DNA of 15,706 bases from the NCBI GenBank assembly GCA_018381425.1, contig JAGZRY010000015.1:1-15706 (forward strand). Reading direction: 5' to 3'. This DNA comes from Haemophilus parainfluenzae. GTDB lineage: Bacteria > Pseudomonadota > Gammaproteobacteria > Enterobacterales > Pasteurellaceae. The notes below the pieces were generated by a model. That model was not told the origin of the DNA and ran no database searches. It saw only the letters and a program-made list of their open reading frames with translations. Positions 15,083-15,706 of the stretch are shown here, piece after piece. Position numbers and translations under genes: made by a program. Each line of letters opens with the position of its first letter. Within the stretch, counting starts at the first letter, position 1.

Positions 15083-15095
15083 AAAGGAGAATCAA

Positions 15096-15706
15096 ATGAA
15101 CCAAATCCGCCTACACGTTTGGGGCGATTATGCCTGTTTTACCCGTCCGGAGATGAAGGTGGAGCGGGTGTCTTATGATGTCATCACGCCGTCGGCGGCG
15201 CGCGGGATTTTGGCGGCGGTGCATTGGAAGCCTGCAATTCGGTGGGTGATTGACCGGATTTATGTGTTGAAGCCGATTCGGTTTGAGTCGGTGCGGCGCA
15301 ATGAGTTGGGCGGCAAGATTTCGGCGGGCAAGGTCAGTGGCGCAATGAAGCGTAAGAGCGTTGCCGATTTATATACGCTGATTGAAGACGACCGCCAGCA
15401 GCGCGCGGCGACGGTGCTTAAAGACGTGGCGTATGTAATTGAAGCCCATGCGGTGCTGACGGCAAAAGCGGGGGCGGATGAGACCGTTACCAAGCATATC
15501 GAGATGTTCAAACGCCGTGCGAAAAAGGGGCAATGTTTCCAGCAGCCTTGTTTGGGCGTGCGTGAATTTCCTGCCGATTTTGCGTTGATTGACGAAGGCG
15601 AGCCGCTGCCGCCGTCGGCGTTATTGGAAAGCGAGGCAAACCGCGATTTAGGCTGGATGCTGCACGATATTGATTTTGACCACGGCAACACGCCGCATTT
15701 TTTCCG
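15096..15706 (+). CDS. cas5c: Cas5c (Cas5d), type I-C crRNA endonuclease and Cascade subunit (cut by window edge)
   Basis: In type I-C, Cas5c replaces Cas6. It cuts the repeat RNA at the base of its stem, holds the 5' handle and joins Cas8c and Cas7 in Cascade. The 203 residues visible begin MNQIRLHVWGDYACFTRPEM. They include ERVSYDVITPSAARGIL (23-39) and YVIEAH (113-118), the region where the family's nuclease His lies, then CFQQPCLGVREF (147-158). The family is about 220-240 residues, so a short C-terminus is missing. AGGAGA lies five bases before ATG 15096. Very GC-rich (39 of 60 at 15181-15240), Neisseria-like. cas8c and cas7 would be expected next. Confidence 0.94.
   Translation, partial: MNQIRLHVWGDYACFTRPEMKVERVSYDVITPSAARGILAAVHWKPAIRWVIDRIYVLKPIRFESVRRNELGGKISAGKVSGAMKRKSVADLYTLIEDDRQQRAATVLKDVAYVIEAHAVLTAKAGADETVTKHIEMFKRRAKKGQCFQQPCLGVREFPADFALIDEGEPLPPSALLESEANRDLGWMLHDIDFDHGNTPHFF

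Overview
The window looks like a Haemophilus-type Pasteurellaceae chromosome, perhaps H. parainfluenzae or a close relative. The 9-mer uptake signal AAGTGCGGT (or ACCGCACTT) occurs at least nine times, base composition is AT-leaning, and the housekeeping genes (galE, ppa, trhP, adenine permease, nmlR) are of Haemophilus type. The right end, from about 11.2 kb on, enters a type I-C CRISPR-Cas operon that is visibly foreign. It is much richer in G+C and carries Neisseriaceae-type DNA uptake sequences (AGGCCGTCTGAA twice in cas3, AGGTCGTCTGAA before cas5c).

Layout. 1-759 (-) is galE, cut by the window edge. It shares a regulatory region holding a perfect CRP half-site pair with 964-4269 (+), a large secreted subtilisin-like autotransporter protease. 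4321-6772 is a decayed region. The formaldehyde/S-nitrosoglutathione operon adhC-fghA (-) survives only as two fragments, and between them sits a segment carrying a 5'-truncated truC (+), an intact yoaH-like gene and a small exported protein. The regulator of that operon, nmlR (6795-7202, +), is still intact. Next come ppa (-), a PurR-box-preceded adenine permease (+) and trhP (+). A short intergenic region with a strong promoter and terminator could encode an ~80-nt small RNA.

CRISPR region. cas3 (11224-13515) and cas5c (15096 to the window edge) are separated by an AT-rich gene for a 440-residue protein with a long coiled coil and two membrane segments. It is followed by one isolated, degenerate type I-C repeat. 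The 16 bases after that repeat match the promoter of the 440-residue gene at 14 of 16 positions. The match is next to a correct type I-C PAM (TTC), and the two mismatches fall exactly at positions 6 and 12, the positions flipped out in Cascade-bound guides. This looks like a CreA/CreR-type mini-CRISPR in which the Cas5c/Cas8c/Cas7 complex would repress the membrane-protein gene. Inhibition or loss of Cascade would then release it. The guide and target are read directly from the sequence; toxicity or abortive infection by the membrane protein is inference.

The rest of the cas operon (cas8c, cas7, cas4, cas1, cas2 and the true array) would lie beyond the right edge and cannot be confirmed here.
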